Of a stretch of DNA of 64,000 nt, positions 39,300-50,910 are shown piece after piece. The first letter of the stretch is position 1; every line of letters starts with the position of its first letter. Source of the stretch: Solimonas sp. SE-A11 (GTDB lineage: Bacteria > Pseudomonadota > Gammaproteobacteria > Nevskiales > Nevskiaceae); contig NZ_JAUASX010000009.1 of NCBI RefSeq assembly GCF_030345715.1, positions 124,001 through 188,000 of the forward strand. Reading direction: 5' to 3'. Under the pieces are notes generated by a model that saw nothing but the letters and a program-made list of their open reading frames with translations, had not been told where the DNA came from and searched no databases. The translations under genes and the position numbers were made by a program.

Positions 39300-40387
39300 T
39301 GCAGGGCCTCCAGCTGCTCGGTGTTCGGCAGCTGGCGCAGCAGGCGCTTGGTCACGCGGCCGCGCACGTCTTCCAGGCGGATGTGCTGCAGCACCTCGTG
39401 GGCGAAGGTCCAGGTCAGCAGCGCGCGCGCGGTGGATTCCGGCAGGCCGCGCGAGCGCAGGTAGAACAGCGCCTCGTCGTCGAGCTGGCCGAAGGTGGCG
39501 CCATGCGCGCACTTGACGTCGTCGGCGTAGATCTCGAGTTCGGGCTTGGCGTTGATCTCGGCGCCGGGCGACAGGATCAGGTTGGCGATGCGCTGCTCGG
39601 AGTCGGTCTTTTGCGCGTCCTTGTGGACGCGGATCATGCCGTTGAACACGCCGCGCGCCTTGTCGCGGGCGATGCCGCGGTACTGCTCGCGGCTGATGCA
39701 ATGTGGCGCGCGGTGCTCGATGCGCGTGTGGTTGTCCACGTGACCGTCGCCGGTCGGCGCATAGAGGCCGTGCAGGTGGATCGCTGCGCCGGGCTCGGCG
39801 AGGTCCACGTTGAGGTCGTGGCGCGAAAGGCGCCCGCCCAGGTCCACCGTGACCACGTCGCAGCAGGCGTCGCGCGACAGGCGCAGGTTGATGCGCGTGA
39901 TGCGGTGGGAATCGGCACCGGCGTCGTTGAGGCGGATCAGGTGCAGCTGCGCGCCGGCTTCCAGCTCGATATCCGCGAAGATGGTCTCGAACACTCCGTC
40001 GCCGGAAGAGTTGAGGATCATCGTGGCTTCGCTGCCGCGTTCCAGGTACAGGCGGTGGCGCTGGTGCGCGCGATCGCTCGGGCGGATCGGTTCCTCCCGA
40101 CGCGTCTTGGAGGGGATGCGCAGCTCGGTGACGCCGCCGGCAAAGGCGGCATTGAGCGCGTCCAGTGCGTCGCCGTGGCCGGTGGCGGATGCCAGCTCGG
40201 CTTCCGGCTGCAGTGCCGCCTCAGGCAGCGAAGCCAGGGCGGCGAGATTGGTGTACTTCCACTCTTCCAGGTCGGTGGAGGGGAAGCCGGCCGTCAGGAA
40301 GGCGTCCAGCGCCTTGCGGCGCTCGCCGGTCTGCGCGGCCGCCGGCAGCGCCTCGAAGGCGCGGCGGAAAGGAGAGAGGTCGAGCAT
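39296..40387 (-). CDS. sufD: Fe-S cluster scaffold subunit SufD
   Basis: Partner of SufB in the SufBC2D scaffold. The 363-residue protein has the short N-terminal helix, DLEEWKYTNLAAL, a beta-helix core with GSEATMILNSSGDGVFETIFADIE, and the C-terminal family block KPELEIYADDVKCAHGATFGQLDDEALFYLRSRG with the conserved His that matters for iron binding. ATG 40387 begins one base after the sufC stop; earlier in-frame codons lie inside sufC. It is less conserved than sufB, as usual. Confidence 0.96.
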   Translation of the reverse strand: MLDLSPFRRAFEALPAAAQTGERRKALDAFLTAGFPSTDLEEWKYTNLAALASLPEAALQPEAELASATGHGDALDALNAAFAGGVTELRIPSKTRREEPIRPSDRAHQRHRLYLERGSEATMILNSSGDGVFETIFADIELEAGAQLHLIRLNDAGADSHRITRINLRLSRDACCDVVTVDLGGRLSRHDLNVDLAEPGAAIHLHGLYAPTGDGHVDNHTRIEHRAPHCISREQYRGIARDKARGVFNGMIRVHKDAQKTDSEQRIANLILSPGAEINAKPELEIYADDVKCAHGATFGQLDDEALFYLRSRGLPESTARALLTWTFAHEVLQHIRLEDVRGRVTKRLLRQLPNTEQLEALQ

Positions 40388-40388
40388 C

Positions 40389-41135
<747 letters not shown>

Positions 41136-41262
41136 GGCTAATTTTTCTGGCTAGCTTTGTCTGGTTGTGCCGTCCATGGCGCCTGGGTCCGGCCCGGCGC
41201 TCCATGGCCGGGCGTTCGCCGGCGCCGATTGCCATTCAAGGCAATCGTCGACAGCCTCCGGC
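41136..41262 (-). other. Hairpin-containing spacer between sufB and sufC
   Basis: The 127-base gap holds a strong imperfect hairpin (CCATGGCGCC at 41174-41183 with GGCGCTCCATGG at 41196-41207) and a perfect small one (GATTGCC-ATTCAA-GGCAATC, 41227-41246). Neither has a T-tract. They could stabilise or process the mRNA and so set different levels of SufB and SufCDS, but this is inference. Confidence 0.45.
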
Positions 41263-42726
<1,464 letters not shown>

Positions 42727-42729
42727 AAG

Positions 42730-43188
42730 TTAGAGCCTCTCCATGCGAGTGGCGCTGATGAATTGGACCGGCGTCTCGGACCGGCGCTGTGGGGCCGCCA
42801 GCTGGTCCAGGGTGACGGCTTCCAGGGCCTGGCGGATCGCGGTGTTGATCAGGCGCCAGCCATGGCGGGTGCCACACTGCGACTCCAGGCCGCAGCTGCC
42901 TTCGTGGATCGAGCACTCGGTGATCCCGATGGGGCCTTCCAGCGCCCGGATCACCTCGGCCACCGAGATCAGGCCCGGTGCCCGCACCAGCCGATAGCCG
43001 CCATGGGCGCCGCGGCTGGATTCCAGCAAGCCACCTTTGGTCAATGTTTTCAGCAGCTTGGCGACGGTGGGGGCGGGGATGTGGCTGCGTTCCGCCAGCT
43101 CCACCCCGGTGTGCACGCGCGCCGGCTCGGCGGCGATGAGCGTCATCACCACGGTGGCGTAATCGGCCAGCTTGCTGAGCTTGAGCAT
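42730..43188 (-). CDS. Rrf2 family SUF system regulator
   Basis: A transcription factor of the IscR/Rrf2 family, of the gammaproteobacterial SUF regulator type. The 152-residue product begins LKLSKLADYATVVMTLIA, has a winged-helix (about 1-80; HIPAPTVAKLLKTLTKGGLLESSRGAHGGYRLVRAP) and the three cysteines that can ligate an Fe-S cluster, in ECSIHEGSCGLESQC (about 92-106). Encoded directly upstream of sufB with 3 bases between, it probably controls the operon according to cluster status. A candidate palindromic operator lies immediately before its start. Confidence 0.95.
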   Translation of the reverse strand: MLKLSKLADYATVVMTLIAAEPARVHTGVELAERSHIPAPTVAKLLKTLTKGGLLESSRGAHGGYRLVRAPGLISVAEVIRALEGPIGITECSIHEGSCGLESQCGTRHGWRLINTAIRQALEAVTLDQLAAPQRRSETPVQFISATRMERL

Positions 43189-43191
43189 GCA

Positions 43192-43214
43192 ATTAAGACC
43201 AAAGAAGTCCTGAT
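43192..43214 (-). promoter_or_regulatory. Candidate Rrf2/IscR-type operator upstream of the suf operon
   Basis: On the minus strand GACT-TCTTT-GGTC (43197-43209) sits in AT-rich flanks (ATCAG before and TTAAT after), close to the IscR type 1 pattern GACT-5 bases-AGTC with one mismatch. It lies only 4 to 26 bases before the regulator ATG, so binding would block either RNA polymerase or the start of the transcript. Autoregulation is the natural inference. Confidence 0.4.
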
Positions 43215-43297
43215 TGGGGCGCGCATGTTACTGCTGCGCGTCAGCCGGGACAACCCTGGGATGCGTTTTGCTCATTCCCGAGGATGAAGAAGACGGC

Positions 43298-43373
43298 GTA
43301 GCCCGGTTTGCACAGCGAGCCGGGAGCGTCGACCGGGCATACCTCCCGGCTTGCCTGCGGCAAACCGGGCTAC
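43298..43373. repeat. GTAGCCCGG-type REP pair
   Basis: GTAGCCCGGTTTGC at 43298-43311 is the exact reverse complement of 43360-43373, and inside it GCCGGGA (43319-43325) pairs with TCCCGGC (43344-43350). The nested arrangement of two palindromes in opposite orientation is the REPIN layout. It occupies the gap between the suf regulator and the phosphodiesterase gene. The rest of that gap (43215-43297) shows no other feature. Confidence 0.8.
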
Positions 43374-43382
43374 GGGCAGGAC

Positions 43383-44288
43383 CTAGCGGATCGGCGCCGG
43401 ACAGTCGTACTTGTTCGCCGCCAGGACCTCGCGATAGCGATCCGGAAAATTCGTGAACATGCCGTCCACGCAATAGCCGGCGATGCGTTCCAGGTCCTCG
43501 GTGCTGTTGACCGTGTAGGGATGCATGGCCAGGCCCAGGCCGTGGGCCTGCTGTACCAGGCTGGCGCTGACGTCGCTCATCGGCGGGCCGATGCCGAAGC
43601 TGTAGCGGGCGATCAGCGCCATGGTGGCGGCGTTGGTGGTGAGGGGCTGCATCAGCTGGATCAGCGGGATTTCCGGATCCAGGCGCTGCATCTCCAGCAG
43701 CACGGTGGGGATGAAGGACTGCACCAGCACCTGGCGGCGCTGCACCGAGCCTTCGCGCAGGCCGTACTGCTGCATCAGGTCCAGCAGGCGCTGCGCCACC
43801 GAGGGCGGCGTCAGGTCCAGGCCCGGCTTGATCTCGATGTAGTAGTTCACGTCACGGCCGTAGCGCTGGAACACCTCTTCCAGCGTCGGAATCTTCTGGC
43901 CGACGTACTCGGGCTTGGCGCGGTCCGGATAGGTCTCGTTGAACCAGCTGCCCATGTCGCAGGTCTTCAGCTGTGCCAGCGTCTTGCTGTTGACGTTGCC
44001 GGTGCAGTTCTCCGCCGGGCCACGGGCGGTGCGGTCCAGCGTGGTGTCGTGCAGGCACACCAGCACGCCGTCGGAGGTGGAGTAGACGTCCTGCTCGATG
44101 TACTCAGCGCCCATCTGCAGGGCCAGGTCGTAGGCGGCCAGGGTGTGCTCCGGCGCATGGCCGGAGGCGCCACGATGGGCGACGATCACCTGGTCGGTCT
44201 TCAGCACCGGGGTGGCGGCGCCGTTGGGGGCCACCGAGGAGCCGCAGCCGGCCAGCAGGCCGACGGCGAGGATCAGGACAGGACGCAT
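43383..44288 (-). CDS. Lipoprotein glycerophosphodiester phosphodiesterase
   Basis: Hydrolyses deacylated phospholipids to glycerol 3-phosphate and an alcohol. The 301-residue product has a lipoprotein signal (LAVGLLAGC, Cys about 16), then the GDPD barrel: VIVAHRGASGHAPEHTLAAY with the catalytic His, GAEYIEQDVYSTSDGVLVCLHD with the metal-binding Glu and Asp and the second His, EIKPGLD, and MHPYTVNSTEDLERIAGYCVDGMFTNFPDR. ATG 44288 is used; a more distant start would spoil the signal peptide. It is divergent from the thioesterase gene, 40 bases away. Confidence 0.92.
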   Translation of the reverse strand: MRPVLILAVGLLAGCGSSVAPNGAATPVLKTDQVIVAHRGASGHAPEHTLAAYDLALQMGAEYIEQDVYSTSDGVLVCLHDTTLDRTARGPAENCTGNVNSKTLAQLKTCDMGSWFNETYPDRAKPEYVGQKIPTLEEVFQRYGRDVNYYIEIKPGLDLTPPSVAQRLLDLMQQYGLREGSVQRRQVLVQSFIPTVLLEMQRLDPEIPLIQLMQPLTTNAATMALIARYSFGIGPPMSDVSASLVQQAHGLGLAMHPYTVNSTEDLERIAGYCVDGMFTNFPDRYREVLAANKYDCPAPIR

Positions 44289-44328
44289 GCGATACTCCGA
44301 AGATATCCGCACAGGTTAACCTGCTCGC

Positions 44329-44784
44329 ATGACAGAACAAGCAAGGCCGGCGCCCGCCTGGGACGTGCAGAACCCCTTCGTCCAGCCGATCACGGTGGGC
44401 GCGGAGCATATCGACGCCTTCGGCCACACCAACAACGTGGTCTACCTGCAGTGGCTGGAGAAGGTGGCCTGGGCGCACTCGGTGAGCCTGGGTTTCGGCT
44501 TCGAGGACTATGAGCGCACCGGCGTGGGCTGCGTGGCGCGCCGCCACGAGCTGGACTACCTGGCCGCCACCTTCGCCGGTGACGAGCTGCTGGCGGCCAC
44601 CTGGATCCACGAGAACGACGGCAAGCTCAGCATGTGGCGCCGTTACCAGATCATCCGCGCCGGCGACGGCAAGACCGTGCTGCGCGGGCAGACCCACTGG
44701 GTTTGCATCGACATGAAGACCGGCCGGCCGCGGCGCCAGCCGGAGGAATTCCTCAAGGCCTATGTGCCGGCCGTGCCCAGGTAG
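44329..44784 (+). CDS. Acyl-CoA thioesterase, 4HBT/hot-dog type
   Basis: The 151 residues fit the YbgC/FadM-like single hot-dog group: VGAEHIDAFGHTNNVVYLQWLEKVAWAHS carries the conserved Asp-x-x-Gly-His-x-Asn-Asn stretch (here DAFGHTNN) and RRHELDYLAATFAGDELLAATW the central helix and strand. The substrate may be an acyl-CoA of medium length; this cannot be read from the sequence. Its last 25 bases overlap the convergent DUF3293 gene. Confidence 0.88.
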   Translation: MTEQARPAPAWDVQNPFVQPITVGAEHIDAFGHTNNVVYLQWLEKVAWAHSVSLGFGFEDYERTGVGCVARRHELDYLAATFAGDELLAATWIHENDGKLSMWRRYQIIRAGDGKTVLRGQTHWVCIDMKTGRPRRQPEEFLKAYVPAVPR

Positions 44785-45194
44785 ATCAGGCGCGGCGCCT
44801 CGCCCAGGCGGCCGCTGACGATGGCGTTCTGGCCGTATTGCCGGCCCAGCGCGCGTGCCAAGCCATGCGGCGGGTCCACCAGCAGGAAGCCGGCCTCGTC
44901 GGGCCACTGTCCCGAGGGGTCGCAATGCAGGCTGGGGTGGTGGACCAGCCCGCTGGCGCGCAGCCCTGCTTCCATGCCGGCGTGGCGCAGCCGGTTCTGC
45001 CAATTCATCAGCCGTCGCGAGTGGGGATTGCAGGGTGTGACCAGCGCCCAGTGCCGGCGGCAGCCGCCGAGCCGGGCCAGCCACCCTTCGCTTTGCGCAT
45101 CACGAACCCCGATGCGCAGCGCCAGCTCCAAGCCGGGCAGGCGCACGCGGTACCGCGTCGCGCGATAGGCCCGGTCGAGCGAGGCGCGGTTCAT
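44760..45194 (-). CDS. DUF3293 family protein
   Basis: The 144-residue protein matches the pattern of DUF3293 proteins as I know them: AYRATRYRVRLPGLELALRIG at the start, WALVTPCNPHSRRLMNWQNRLRHAGMEAGLRASGL in the middle, and a DPSGQWPDEAGFLLVDPP segment, then FGRQYGQNAIVSG-like GRQYGQNAIVSGRLGEAPRLIY. No function is known for the family. No signal peptide or membrane segment. It shares ATGA with the upstream hydrolase gene and overlaps the thioesterase gene at the 3' end. Confidence 0.8.
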   Translation of the reverse strand: MNRASLDRAYRATRYRVRLPGLELALRIGVRDAQSEGWLARLGGCRRHWALVTPCNPHSRRLMNWQNRLRHAGMEAGLRASGLVHHPSLHCDPSGQWPDEAGFLLVDPPHGLARALGRQYGQNAIVSGRLGEAPRLIYLGTAGT

Positions 45195-45700
45195 GCCGCG
45201 CGGCGCAGCAGGTCGTCGAGCAGCAGGGCCAGGGTGTCGAGCTGGTCATTGAGCCCATGATCCGAGTCCAGCAGGTGCAGTGCCGCGCGGTTGTGGCGGG
45301 CAAAGCGGATGCCGCGCTCCACCGGCACGATATCGTCGCCCCAGCCGTGGGCCACGCTGCACAGGGCGGGGATGCCCTGCGGTTCTTCCTCCCAGCCGGG
45401 GAAGTACAGGGCCGGGGCCATCAGGAACAGGGCGCGGGGCTGCAGCGTGACGCAGGCCTGCGCCGACACGTAGCCGCCCATGCTGGAGCCCACCAGCACC
45501 AGGCTGTGCCGCGCCCGGGGGGCGAGGGCCAGCAGCTGGGCCATGCGCTCGCGGGGATCGTGGGTGTGACTATAATCCGGGCTGAGGACTTCGTAGCCAC
45601 GCTGGCGCGCGGTCACGGCAAGATGCTGGATCTTGGTGCCCCAGGGCCCGGATTCCTTGCCATGGGCGAAAACCACGAGACGATCGGGAAGGTCTTTCAT
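45191..45700 (-). CDS. Small alpha/beta hydrolase
   Basis: A 169-residue protein of the short alpha/beta hydrolase type. It has RLVVFAHGKESGPWG with an oxyanion His-Gly, the nucleophile elbow VGSSMGGYVSA, a possible acid in VAHGWGDDIVPVE and a C-terminal LLDSDHGLND that holds the catalytic His. This layout resembles YqiA-like and other cytosolic esterases; the substrate is unknown. It forms a two-gene unit with the DUF3293 gene and is divergent from the gene at 45731, 30 bases away. Confidence 0.85.
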   Translation of the reverse strand: MKDLPDRLVVFAHGKESGPWGTKIQHLAVTARQRGYEVLSPDYSHTHDPRERMAQLLALAPRARHSLVLVGSSMGGYVSAQACVTLQPRALFLMAPALYFPGWEEEPQGIPALCSVAHGWGDDIVPVERGIRFARHNRAALHLLDSDHGLNDQLDTLALLLDDLLRRAA

Positions 45701-45730
45701 GTCTGAACGCTGGCTGACGACCGGAGCATT

Positions 45731-46045
45731 ATGATGCCCGACAAGGACAAGCAGGCCGCCGAAGAGCGCCTGACCCTGGCGGAACGCCGCCGCAAGCGCC
45801 GCCGCGAACGCAAGCAGCCACTGGAAGTGCGCATGACCATGCGCTTCAAGTTCGGCGACGAGCCCGACGACGTCATCACCATGATGGATGACCGCGCGGT
45901 GCCGATGGTCGACAACGTATTCAAGAACCGCGACAAGATCGTGCGCGGCTTCGTGGGCCTGCTGGTCCGCGCGGGCATGAAGCAGCCCAAGGTCGCCGGC
46001 GAAGTCTTCCCCCTGATCAAACTCCTTCGCGGCAAGCGTTCATGA
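45731..46045 (+). CDS. Uncharacterised small basic protein, first gene of a three-gene cassette
   Basis: I do not recognise this 104-residue product. The first 33 residues are a highly charged helix (ERLTLAERRRKRRRERKQPL), followed by VRMTMRFKFGDEPDDVITMMDDR and a short hydrophobic-basic end (GFVGLLVRAGMKQPKVAGEV). There is no signal peptide or membrane segment. It shares ATGA with the next gene (46042), and that gene shares a base with the third, so the three are translationally coupled. The charged N-terminus could bind nucleic acid or a membrane surface; this is speculation. Confidence 0.75.
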   Translation: MMPDKDKQAAEERLTLAERRRKRRRERKQPLEVRMTMRFKFGDEPDDVITMMDDRAVPMVDNVFKNRDKIVRGFVGLLVRAGMKQPKVAGEVFPLIKLLRGKRS

Positions 46046-46335
46046 AAGGCATCCAGATCTTCAATGCCGTCGCCATGGCAGCGGCGGCTTCCTTCGCGTC
46101 CACCATCGGCGTGGTCACCCTGCTGTACGCCATCTACCTCGACAGCGTGCCGCGCCTGCGCGAGGACTGGCCCCTGGTGGTCACCACCTTCCTGGTGTTC
46201 TGCGTCCTGTTCCTGCTCTCGGTGCTGGCCTTCCATGCCCACCGGCGCGAGAAGGCCTGGCGCTGGCCGGCGGAGGCGGTACTGCTGCTGGGCATCTTCG
46301 GTGGCGGCGGGATCCTGTACCGCGCCCTGCTCTGA
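46042..46335 (+). CDS. Small integral membrane protein, second gene of cassette
   Basis: The 97 residues carry three hydrophobic segments (about 9-30 AVAMAAAASFASTIGVVTLLY; 46-65 LVVTTFLVFCVLFLLSVLAF; 77-95 AEAVLLLGIFGGGGILYRAL) with a short His/Arg-rich loop (HAHRREKAWRWP). No family recognised. It overlaps the preceding gene as ATGA and its TGA stop overlaps the next ATG (TGATGG), so it is almost certainly made together with them. Confidence 0.75.
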   Translation: MKGIQIFNAVAMAAAASFASTIGVVTLLYAIYLDSVPRLREDWPLVVTTFLVFCVLFLLSVLAFHAHRREKAWRWPAEAVLLLGIFGGGGILYRALL

Positions 46336-47744
46336 TGGAACTGCCAGCGCCGCGGCAATGGGAGCCGCTGAGCTTCGTGCCGATCCTGGCCGGGCTCTGC
46401 TGGCTGCTGCCGGATGCCGGTGGCGCCTGGCTGTTCTGGTCCCTGCTGCCCGGCATGCTGCTGCTGTCCTGCGGCACCGCGCTGCTGCTGTTCCCCGGCG
46501 ATCCGCGCATCAGCGCCTACATGGCGCTGGCTGGCTTGCTGGGCGTGCTGTTCTTCCTGCCGGCCTGGATCGCGGGCGGCTTCTGGCAGGCCCTGCTGGC
46601 CCTGGCCGGCAGCCTGGCCAGCTTCATGGCGGCGGGCAGGGCGGCACTGACCCGCGAGCCCCAGGGCCTGGAAGTGCCGCCCCCCGACCGCGGTCCGCAG
46701 ATGGACCTCAAGGTGGGCATGGACGAGGCGGTGCTGGGCTACTTCGTCGGTGGCGCGCGCATGCCGGCTGGCGAACAGGCGCTGCAGGTCTGCCGCCAGG
46801 CCGAGCAGATGCTCGCCGCGATCCGGGCGCGTGGCCTGGACCGCGACCCGGCAGCGCTGCACCCCGAGCCGCCGCCGCCCGCACGGGTGTTCATCAAGAA
46901 GGCGCGCCACCGCGGGCAGGATTACGAGGTGCTGCGCTTCGACAGCGGTTTCGTCCCCGACGCGGGCTTGCCGGGCGCCGCGGTCTGGAATGCCCATGAA
47001 CGCAACCGGGAATGCCACGTGCGCCTGCTGCGTCACCCCGGACCGCCGCGGCCCTGGCTGCTGTGCATCCACGGCTACCGCATGGGTACGCCCTGGCTGG
47101 ACTTCAGCCTGTTCGGGCCGCGCTGGCTGTATCACCGCCTGGGCTTCAACCTGATCCAGCCGGTGCTGCCGCTGCATGGCCCGCGCCGCATCGGCGCCCG
47201 CAGTGGCGATCACTACCTGGACGGCGATCCGCTGGACCTGGTCCATGCCCAGTCGCAGGCGCTGTGGGACCTGCGCCGCAGCCTGGCCTGGCTGCGCCAG
47301 AACGAGGGCAAGGCCCGGGTCGGCGTCATGGGCTACTCGCTGGGCGGCTACAACGCCGCGCTGCTGGCCTCCTACGAGCGCGGACTGGACTTCACGCTGG
47401 CGGTGATCCCGGTCACGGATTTCGCCTCGGCGCTGATGCGCTTCGTGCCGCCCGAGCACCTGCGCTACTACCGCGAGCATGGCCTGGACGAACAGCGCTA
47501 CCGCGACATCCTGCAGGTGGTTTCCCCACTGGCGCGGGTGCCGCTGCTGCCGCGCGACCGCCTGCACGTGGTGGCCGCCGCTGCCGACCGCATCGTCCTG
47601 CCCCACCACCCGCTGGCGCTGGGCCGGCATTGGGACGTGCCGGTCATCTGGTACCAGGGTTCCCACCTCTCGATCCGCTACGAGCGCGAGCCCGGCCTGG
47701 CGCTGCGCCATGCCGCTGCCGCCGCCGGCTGGCCGGTCTCCTGA
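46335..47744 (+). CDS. Membrane-anchored alpha/beta hydrolase, third gene of cassette
   Basis: A 469-residue protein with an N-terminal membrane region of about four hydrophobic segments (residues 14-105), a linker, and a C-terminal hydrolase domain (about 200-465). The hydrolase has LLCIHGYRMG (oxyanion strand), LPLHGPRRIGARSGDHYLDGD, the nucleophile elbow VGVMGYSLGGYNAALLAS, AAAADRIVLP with a possible acid, and WYQGSHLSIRYE with the likely catalytic His. Prediction places the catalytic domain on one face of the inner membrane; which face is unclear. The role is unknown; the coupled small proteins suggest a membrane complex. Confidence 0.85.
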   Translation: MELPAPRQWEPLSFVPILAGLCWLLPDAGGAWLFWSLLPGMLLLSCGTALLLFPGDPRISAYMALAGLLGVLFFLPAWIAGGFWQALLALAGSLASFMAAGRAALTREPQGLEVPPPDRGPQMDLKVGMDEAVLGYFVGGARMPAGEQALQVCRQAEQMLAAIRARGLDRDPAALHPEPPPPARVFIKKARHRGQDYEVLRFDSGFVPDAGLPGAAVWNAHERNRECHVRLLRHPGPPRPWLLCIHGYRMGTPWLDFSLFGPRWLYHRLGFNLIQPVLPLHGPRRIGARSGDHYLDGDPLDLVHAQSQALWDLRRSLAWLRQNEGKARVGVMGYSLGGYNAALLASYERGLDFTLAVIPVTDFASALMRFVPPEHLRYYREHGLDEQRYRDILQVVSPLARVPLLPRDRLHVVAAAADRIVLPHHPLALGRHWDVPVIWYQGSHLSIRYEREPGLALRHAAAAAGWPVS

Positions 47745-47794
47745 GCCCCCTCCCAGGCTGGCGTGATTTCCCGCCGGCCGGCACTCCGGCAGGC

Positions 47795-47800
47795 TAGAAT
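47795..47800 (+). promoter_or_regulatory. Candidate -10 element of the FabH-like gene
   Basis: TAGAAT lies 43 bases before the ATG in the 99-base gap after the hydrolase gene. No -35 at 17 bases is evident. The same hexamer precedes rnhB and the CinA-type gene. Confidence 0.35.
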
Positions 47801-47843
47801 CGGGAAAATCACCGAATTCCCCCCAATTCCTCCTGGATTCCCC

Positions 47844-48965
<1,122 letters not shown>

Positions 48966-49017
48966 ACCCGGTCCGGCAGCGGCGGTCCAAGCGCGACTTC
49001 AGGTACTACAGGCATCC

Positions 49018-50895
49018 ATGAGCGAACAGAAATCTTCCTCGGCCCTGGGCCGCTTCTTCGGGCGAGTCTGGAAGGTCGCGGTCATCATCTACCGCAGCCT
49101 TTTCGTGCTCAGCCTGGCCATCGGGCTGTTCGTGATGTTCACCTTCTTCGGCGGTGGCACGCCGCCGAAGATCGAGGACAACGTGGCGCTGATCCTGGCG
49201 CCAACCGGGGCCCTGGTGGAGCAGATCGACCAGGACCCGGGCCAGCACCTGGTGGAGAGCCTGCGCGGCGAGCCGCCGTCGCAGACCCTGCTGCGCGACC
49301 TGATCGACGCCCTGGAACTGGCGCGCGACGACAAGCGCATCACCTTTGCCGTGCTCAAGCTCGACGCCCTGGCCAATGCCGGCCTGCCGCAGCTGGAGGA
49401 ACTGGGGGTAGCGATCAAGCGCTTCCAGGCCGCGGGCAAGAAGGTGGTGGCCTACAGCCCCTGGTACGACCAGGCGCCGTACTTCGCCGCGTCGCTCGCC
49501 GACGAGGTGGTGGTGGACCCGCAGGGCATGGTTCACATCGAAGGTTTCAGCGTCTACCAGAACTACTTCAAGGAAGCGCTGGACAAGCTTGGCGTGCGCA
49601 TCAATGTGTTCCGTGTCGGCGAGTACAAGTCTGCGGTGGAGCCGTTCACCCGCAACGACATGTCCGAGGACGCGCGCCAGGCCAACATCGCCTGGCTGGG
49701 TGACCTGTGGACCGATTACGCCAAGGGCGTGGATAGCGCGCGCAAGCTGCCCGAGAACGGCGTGATCAACTACGTCACCGGCATGCGCGAGGCGCTGGAG
49801 ACCGGTGGTGGCGACAGCGCGGCCTACGCCAAGAAGGCCGGGCTGGTGACGCACGTGGAGACGCTCAAGGAGTTCCGCCAGCGCATGGGCGCGATCGTGG
49901 GCGTCGACGATGACCACGGCAGCTTCCGCCAGGTGCACTTCAGCGAGTACCTGCGCGCCATGCAGCACGCCAGGAAGCCCAAGGCGACCGGCAAGGGCAG
50001 CAAGGTGGCGCTGGTGGTGGTGCAGGGCGAGATCGTGGACGGTCCGGGCGACGTCGGCCAGGCCGGCGGCGACACCATCGCCGACCTGCTCGACCAGGCG
50101 CGTCGCGACGAGGACGTGGCCGCGGTGGTCCTGCGCGTGGATTCGCCCGGCGGCAGCGTCTGGGCCTCCGAGCAGATCCGCCGCGAGGTGGATGCCCTGA
50201 AGGCCGAGGGCAAGCCGGTGGTGGCCTCCATGTCCACGGTGGCCGCCAGCGGTGGCTACTGGATCTCGATGGACGCCAACCAGATCTGGGCGCACAGCAC
50301 CACGATCACGGGCTCCATCGGCATCTTCGGCCTGATCCCCACCATCGACCAGGCGCTGGGCAAGATCGGCGTGCACACCGACGGCGTCGGCACCACGTCG
50401 CTGGCCGGCAGCCTGCGCCTGGATCGGCCGCTGACGCCGGAAATATCCAGCATCATCCAGTCGCAGATCGACAAGGGCTACCGCGACTTCATCGGAGGCG
50501 TGGCCAAGGCGCGCAAGCTGCCGGTGGAGAAGGTCGACGGTCTGGCACGCGGCCGTGTCTGGAGCGGCGGCGAGGCCAAGACCCTCGGCCTGGTGGACCA
50601 CCTCGGCGGGCTCGAGGAAGCGGCGGCTGCCGCGGCCAAGCTCGCCAGCCTGTCCCCGGAGAGCTATGAACTGCAGGAGTACAGCCCGGGGCGCGGCTTC
50701 CCCTTCGACTTCCTGCTGCCGTTCTCGGGCAGCATCAGGCTGGACTTCCTGCCGGCCGGGACCACGCGCTGGCTGACCACCCTGCTGCAGCGCACCGATG
50801 CCGAGCGCGCCCTGCGCAGCCTCAATGATCCGCGCGGCATGTACGCCAACTGCTACTGCACGCCGAGCATGGGCGGCAGCATCATGGGCCGCTGA
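49018..50895 (+). CDS. sppA: Signal peptide peptidase SppA, 67K type
   Basis: Degrades cleaved signal peptides in the inner membrane. The 625-residue product has one N-terminal membrane anchor (about 24-44, LFVLSLAIGLFVMFTFF), and two tandem S49 domains. The catalytic Lys is in FRVGEYKSAVEPFTRNDMSE of the first repeat and the catalytic Ser in VASMSTVAASGGYWIS of the second; VLRVDSPGGSVWAS and GSIGIFGLIPTIDQAL are further family segments. Length fits the E. coli type (618), not the 36K type. The gene is 52 bases after the FabH-like gene, and a hydrolase gene follows closely. Confidence 0.96.
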   Translation: MSEQKSSSALGRFFGRVWKVAVIIYRSLFVLSLAIGLFVMFTFFGGGTPPKIEDNVALILAPTGALVEQIDQDPGQHLVESLRGEPPSQTLLRDLIDALELARDDKRITFAVLKLDALANAGLPQLEELGVAIKRFQAAGKKVVAYSPWYDQAPYFAASLADEVVVDPQGMVHIEGFSVYQNYFKEALDKLGVRINVFRVGEYKSAVEPFTRNDMSEDARQANIAWLGDLWTDYAKGVDSARKLPENGVINYVTGMREALETGGGDSAAYAKKAGLVTHVETLKEFRQRMGAIVGVDDDHGSFRQVHFSEYLRAMQHARKPKATGKGSKVALVVVQGEIVDGPGDVGQAGGDTIADLLDQARRDEDVAAVVLRVDSPGGSVWASEQIRREVDALKAEGKPVVASMSTVAASGGYWISMDANQIWAHSTTITGSIGIFGLIPTIDQALGKIGVHTDGVGTTSLAGSLRLDRPLTPEISSIIQSQIDKGYRDFIGGVAKARKLPVEKVDGLARGRVWSGGEAKTLGLVDHLGGLEEAAAAAAKLASLSPESYELQEYSPGRGFPFDFLLPFSGSIRLDFLPAGTTRWLTTLLQRTDAERALRSLNDPRGMYANCYCTPSMGGSIMGR

Positions 50896-50910
50896 AGCCT
50901 GCCGCCCGGC

